Assembly: GCA_002398405.1 (NCBI GenBank)
Contig: DGYN01000064.1
Coordinates: forward strand, 1-8,642
Origin: Caulobacteraceae bacterium UBA5005
GTDB lineage: Bacteria > Pseudomonadota > Alphaproteobacteria > Caulobacterales > Caulobacteraceae
Direction: 5' to 3'
DNA: 8,642 nt
Part shown: in pieces, positions 5,106 to 8,642 of the stretch
Numbering within the stretch: the stretch's first letter is position 1
How the letters are laid out: every line of letters starts with the position of its first letter
Program-made: the position numbers and the translations under genes
Notes under the pieces: model-generated
What the model saw: the letters and a program-made list of their open reading frames with translations, nothing else
The model's database searches: none
What the model was told of the DNA's origin: nothing

Positions 5106-7184
5106 TCAGGCCGCCTGGACCTCTTGGCCATCGGCGTCGCGGCCGATCCAGCGTTCAAGGCAGGCGTGCAGGGTCTCGATGTCGATCGGCTTGCCGACCG
5201 CGTCGACCATGCCTGCGGCGCGGCAACGCTCCACCTGCTCGGGCAGGACGCCGGCGCTCATGGCGATGATCGGGGTCAGCGCCGCCGGGCCGGGCAGGGC
5301 GCGGATCGCCCGGGTGGCGGCCAGGCCGTCAATCCCCGGCATGTGAACGTCCATGAGGATGGCGTCGTAGCGGCGGGTCATGGCGGCGTCGATCGCTTCC
5401 TGGCCGTCGGCGGCGAGGTCGCAGGTGCAGCCCAGGAGGGCGAGGATGGTCTGAGCCAGCTCGCGGTTCATAGGATGGTCGTCGACCAGCAGGATATGGG
5501 CGGTGATGCCGGCCTGTTCGCCGTGGACCTCCTGCACCGCTTCGGCCGTGGCGAGGCTCGCCGGAATCTCGAACCAGAAGGTCGAGCCCTTCCCGAGGAC
5601 GCTTTCGACGCCGATCGTCCCGCCCATGAGACCGACCAGGCCCTTGCAGATGGCGAGGCCCAGTCCCGTGCCGCCGTGCTCGCGGGAAATCGAGCCGTCG
5701 ATCTGGGAGAAGCGGCCGAACAGGCGCCCGACAGCGTCTTCAGGGATGCCGCGGCCAGTGTCGACCACGCGGAAGCTGGCCTGGTGGGCGGTGAGGGCGA
5801 GCTTGAGTTCGACCGTGCCCGAGTCGGTGAACTTGATGGCGTTGTTGAGGAGGTTGAGCAGCACCTGGCGCAGGCGGTGATCGTCGGCCATGTGGACCAG
5901 TTCGGGGTCGCCTTCGATGGCCATGGCGACCTTGACTCCCTTGCGCTCCGCCGTCTCGGCCACGATGGCGAGGGAATCCTCGGCGACGGCGGCGATGTGA
6001 CACGGGCGGAGGCTGAGTTCGACCTCGCCGGCCTCGACCTTGGAGAAGTCGAGGATGTCGTTGAGCACGGTCATCAGGGCCGAGCCCGCGCGCTCGATCA
6101 TGGCGATCTGCCGGGTCGTCTCAGGCGGCAGCCCGCCCTTGCGCTGGATCACCTCTGTGAAGCCGATGATGCTGTTCATCGGGGTGCGGATCTCGTGGCT
6201 CATGGTGGCCAGGAAATCGGTCTTGGCGCGGCTCGCGGCCTGGGCCTCGGCGCGGGCGGCTCGGGCCAGCCCTGTTCGCTTCTCAAAGAGGATGCGGAGC
6301 CGCCGCTGGTCCGCCATGGCCATCGCCGCGACGATGCCGGTGAAGAACCAGGCGGCGAGGAAGAACTGCAGGAAGGTCACTCGCTGCTCGATATGCCATG
6401 CGGGATTGACCGTCCGCCCCACCGGCATGAGCAGCAGGATCGGAAGCGCGATAGCGGCGGTCAGCATGCAGACCGCGGCCGTGGCGCGCGGTCCCCGCCT
6501 GAAGGCCAGGGCGGTGGTGGCCGGGAAGGCGCCGAAAACGGCATAGATACGAAACTGCGGCGGCGTGGCGACAAAAAGCAGGGCCGCCGCGGCGGCAAGG
6601 ACGAGGATTTCCGGAGCGGCCCGGCGGAACTCGTTCGCGGCCTTTTGCGGCGCCAGCAGCAACAGGCTGCATGGCAGGACGATCGCCATGCCGAGGAAGT
6701 CGGAGGCGAACCAGAGGCTGATGAATTCAAGGAAACCCTCGTCGCCAATAGTGCTGTACGCGGCGGCGAAGGCCGAGGCGAGCGCTGTGGCCGGCAGGAT
6801 GGCGAAGGCGACGAGGCGGGCGACCTTACGCAGACTGGTGAGGCGGGCGCCGATCCTTGCCTGCCCCATCAGCCAGAAGACGCCTAGCGCCTCGCCGATA
6901 TTGGCCGCCGTGAAGGCCAGCGCCTGGCCCGCCGGATCGCCGAGCGCGAGATAGACGGCTATATTGGCGATAGCGCAGGCGACGACCGTAGCGAGCCGGT
7001 GCGCCGGCTTGATGAACAGGAGGCCGGTGACCAGGAAGGCGTTGGCGGTCCACAGGGGCGAGACCACGCCGGTGCGGTCCACGAGCACCAGGCTGACGAG
7101 GACGCTGACGCTGAAAGCCGCCACGGTGAGCACCGGCGCGAGGGTCCTTGCGAGATTGCTGAACGGATGCACCGCGCGCCTCAT
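5106..7184 (-). CDS. Membrane-bound hybrid sensor histidine kinase (MASE1-like sensor, HisKA, HATPase, receiver), upstream paralog
   Basis: 692 residues, the same architecture as the kinase downstream. Residues 15-290 hold about eight to ten hydrophobic segments. They include W45-T-A-N-A-F, N-I-G-E-A-L (95-100), F-A-S-D-F-L-G (159-165) and V-L-P-C (169-172), a pattern that fits MASE1. Then come HisKA with His330, HATPase with L-L-N-L-L-N-N-A (442-449), D-T-G-R-G (475-479) and H-G-G-T-G-L-G-L (503-510), and a receiver with D568-D569, phosphoacceptor Asp612, Ser643 in place of the commoner Thr, and Lys665. No Hpt or output domain. The ATG at 7184 has no Shine-Dalgarno sequence; a GTG four codons later (7170-7172) has GAGG at good spacing and could be the true start. 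I kept the ATG because it matches the paralog in length. An 82-base gap follows the uup-like gene, so it may have its own promoter, though I could not identify one. MASE1 is assigned by eye. Confidence 0.92.
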   Translation of the reverse strand: MRRAVHPFSNLARTLAPVLTVAAFSVSVLVSLVLVDRTGVVSPLWTANAFLVTGLLFIKPAHRLATVVACAIANIAVYLALGDPAGQALAFTAANIGEALGVFWLMGQARIGARLTSLRKVARLVAFAILPATALASAFAAAYSTIGDEGFLEFISLWFASDFLGMAIVLPCSLLLLAPQKAANEFRRAAPEILVLAAAAALLFVATPPQFRIYAVFGAFPATTALAFRRGPRATAAVCMLTAAIALPILLLMPVGRTVNPAWHIEQRVTFLQFFLAAWFFTGIVAAMAMADQRRLRILFEKRTGLARAARAEAQAASRAKTDFLATMSHEIRTPMNSIIGFTEVIQRKGGLPPETTRQIAMIERAGSALMTVLNDILDFSKVEAGEVELSLRPCHIAAVAEDSLAIVAETAERKGVKVAMAIEGDPELVHMADDHRLRQVLLNLLNNAIKFTDSGTVELKLALTAHQASFRVVDTGRGIPEDAVGRLFGRFSQIDGSISREHGGTGLGLAICKGLVGLMGGTIGVESVLGKGSTFWFEIPASLATAEAVQEVHGEQAGITAHILLVDDHPMNRELAQTILALLGCTCDLAADGQEAIDAAMTRRYDAILMDVHMPGIDGLAATRAIRALPGPAALTPIIAMSAGVLPEQVERCRAAGMVDAVGKPIDIETLHACLERWIGRDADGQEVQAA

Positions 7185-7266
7185 GATTTGGATGGCGCCA
7201 ACCCTGCGGGGCCGGGTGCGAACGAATGCTTAAGTTTGGCGCGAAACCCTTTGATAACACCGTTTT

Positions 7267-8642
7267 TTAGACGCTTTGCCCCAGGCTGGTTCGCAATTCC
7301 TCCAGGGCGAGCCACTCGTCTTCCGCTGCCGCCAGGGTTGTTTGCGCCGCGGCGAGCGCCGCCATGGTCTGGTCGAAGCGGGCCTTGTCGCGGGTGTAGA
7401 GCGCGGGGTCTTCGAGGGTCGCTTTGTGAGCAGCGATGTCGAGGGACAGGCGCGGCATGAGGGCGTCGAGTTCCTCAAGACGGCGCTGGTCCTTGTAGGA
7501 GAGTTTGGTCGGCTTGGCGGTCTTGGCGGCCGGAGCCGGGGCGGCCTTTTGCGGCGCAGGAGCCTCGTCCTTGTCGAAGAAGCCCGGGTTCTGGCGGACA
7601 AAATCGGCATAGCCGCCGGGAGTCTCGACCACCCGGCCATGGCCGTTCAGGGCGATGGTCGAGGTCGCCAGGCGGTCGACGAAATCGCGGTCGTGGCTGA
7701 CCAGGATGAGGGTGCCGTCGTAGTCGGCGAGCAGGTCCTCCAGGAGGTCGAGGGTCTCCATGTCCAGGTCGTTGGTCGGCTCGTCGAGCACCAGGACATT
7801 GGCGGGCTTGGCGAGCGCGAGCGCCAGGAGCAGGCGGTTGCGCTCGCCGCCGGATAGGCTGGCGAGGGGCTGGCGGAGCTGCTTTTCGTGGAACAGGAAT
7901 TCACGGGCGTAGGCGGCGACGTGCTTGGGCGCGCCCCTGACCAGGATCTGGTCGCCGCCGTCGGGGGCGAAGGCTTCCCAGAGGGTGGCGGTGGGGGAAA
8001 GTTTGCTCCTCGCCTGGTCGACATAGGAGATGGAGAGGTTGGATCCCAGGCGGACGCTGCCTTCGTCGGGCGTCACCTCGCCCAGCAGGATCTTGACCAG
8101 GGTGGTCTTGCCCGCGCCGTTGGGACCCACCAGCGCTACCCGGTCGCCGCGCAGGATGCGGGTGGAAAAGCCCTTGAGCAGGGGGCGGCCGCCATAGGCC
8201 TTGGCGATGGCCTTGGCCTCGGCGACCAGCTTGCCGGACTGGGGCCCGCTATCCACGGCTAGGGTGAGGCCACGCTGCTGGTCGGCGGCGCGGGCGGCGC
8301 GTTCCAGCCGCATGGCGTTGAGCGCCCGGGCGCGGCCCTCGTTGCGGGTCCGCTGGGCGGTAATGGAGCGGTAGAAGGTGTAGGTCTCGCGCTCGATGGC
8401 CTTGGTCAGGCGGCGGAAGGTCTCGGCCTCGTCCTCGGCGAGCTTGCGCGACCACTCGTCGAACTTGGCGAAGCCGGCGTCCAGGCGGCGGACCTTGCGG
8501 TACTCCAGCCAAAATGAGGTCTTGGTGACACGGGTGAGGAACGCCCGGTCGTGGCTGATCACCAGGACCGCCGCCCGGCACTTGGCCAGGGCGTCCTCGA
8601 GCAGCTCGATGGTGGTGATGTCGAGGTGGTTGGTCGGCTCGT
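7267..8642 (-). CDS. uup: ABC-F family ATPase of the Uup type (5' part outside window)
   Basis: The visible 457 residues begin in the Walker B region of the first ABC domain (E-P-T-N-H-L-D, residues 1-7) and run to a TAA at 7267-7269. The switch S-H-D-R is at 29-32. An Arg-rich linker between the domains (about 46-120, including R-T-R-N-E-G-R) has the ABC-F form. The second ABC domain has Walker A G-P-N-G-A-G-K-T-T (172-180), signature L-S-G-G-E (262-266), Walker B V-L-V-L-D-E-P-T-N-D-L-D (282-293) with Glu287, and switch His316. After a Pro/Ala-rich hinge (about 360-374) a coiled-coil tail (about 376-450, starting K-L-S-Y-K-D-Q-R) matches the Uup C-terminal domain. It has no membrane segments: ABC-F proteins are soluble and act on ribosomes, and Uup is also tied to precise transposon excision and DNA binding. 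EttA lacks this tail, and YheS is a less likely alternative. No functional link to the kinases is evident. Confidence 0.88.
   Translation of the reverse strand, partial: EPTNHLDITTIELLEDALAKCRAAVLVISHDRAFLTRVTKTSFWLEYRKVRRLDAGFAKFDEWSRKLAEDEAETFRRLTKAIERETYTFYRSITAQRTRNEGRARALNAMRLERAARAADQQRGLTLAVDSGPQSGKLVAEAKAIAKAYGGRPLLKGFSTRILRGDRVALVGPNGAGKTTLVKILLGEVTPDEGSVRLGSNLSISYVDQARSKLSPTATLWEAFAPDGGDQILVRGAPKHVAAYAREFLFHEKQLRQPLASLSGGERNRLLLALALAKPANVLVLDEPTNDLDMETLDLLEDLLADYDGTLILVSHDRDFVDRLATSTIALNGHGRVVETPGGYADFVRQNPGFFDKDEAPAPQKAAPAPAAKTAKPTKLSYKDQRRLEELDALMPRLSLDIAAHKATLEDPALYTRDKARFDQTMAALAAAQTTLAAAEDEWLALEELRTSLGQSV

Noticed and set aside
5003..5158. N-terminal extension of the downstream kinase up to 5158
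   Set aside because: It would overlap the upstream kinase gene and destroy the residue-by-residue match with its paralog.
5124..6887. A long plus-strand open frame of 587 codons opposite the upstream kinase
   Set aside because: It mirrors the codon pattern of a kinase gene with every motif intact, and its product is a low-complexity Gly/Asp/Glu/Arg-rich sequence without domains. GC-rich genes commonly leave such frames open.
7219..7233. Minus-strand TTAA followed after seven bases by TTCGC before the upstream kinase, considered as a CtrA box
   Set aside because: Two mismatches in the second half-site; too weak to call.
1..8642. CRISPR arrays, insertion sequences, tRNA genes or defence genes
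   Set aside because: I found no spaced direct repeats, transposase or integrase motifs, tRNA-like cloverleaf or defence domains. The only large repetition is the kinase gene pair.

Overview
The window is GC-rich throughout. Its proteins look alphaproteobacterial, most like a Caulobacterales-type organism. That placement is inferred from protein style and from a CtrA-like box next to a GANTC (CcrM-type) site, not from a marker gene. Every gene I can support lies on the minus strand, so the reading order runs from high to low coordinates. I see no tRNA, rRNA, CRISPR array, insertion sequence or phage gene, and no gene-free gap longer than about 105 bases.

In transcription order the window starts inside an ABC-F ATPase of the Uup type (8642 to 7267, 5' end outside the window). 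Two tandem paralogous hybrid histidine kinases follow (7184-5106 and 5002-2924). Each has a multi-pass, probably MASE1-like, membrane sensor, then HisKA, HATPase and a C-terminal receiver domain. With the starts chosen here both are exactly 692 residues, and they align almost without gaps, with the phosphoacceptor histidine at residue 330 in both.

Next comes a compact three-gene ABC importer: an NMT1/THI5-like substrate-binding lipoprotein (2855-1872), its ATPase (1875-1135) and its permease (1138-371). Its two junctions are both ATGA overlaps, so it is very probably one translationally coupled operon. The binding protein resembles those for the thiamine pyrimidine precursor (ThiY/THI5), but the substrate is not settled and I see no TPP riboswitch in front of it. 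After a 60-base gap with a CtrA-like box, the window ends in the N-terminal part of a secreted proline-rich protein of unknown function (310 to 1).

The kinases could be co-transcribed with the transporter (68-base gap, same strand), which would suggest a sensing-plus-uptake module. That link rests on position only. The kinase pair is the most interesting structure here. Nothing in the window clearly amounts to a new defence or mobile system.
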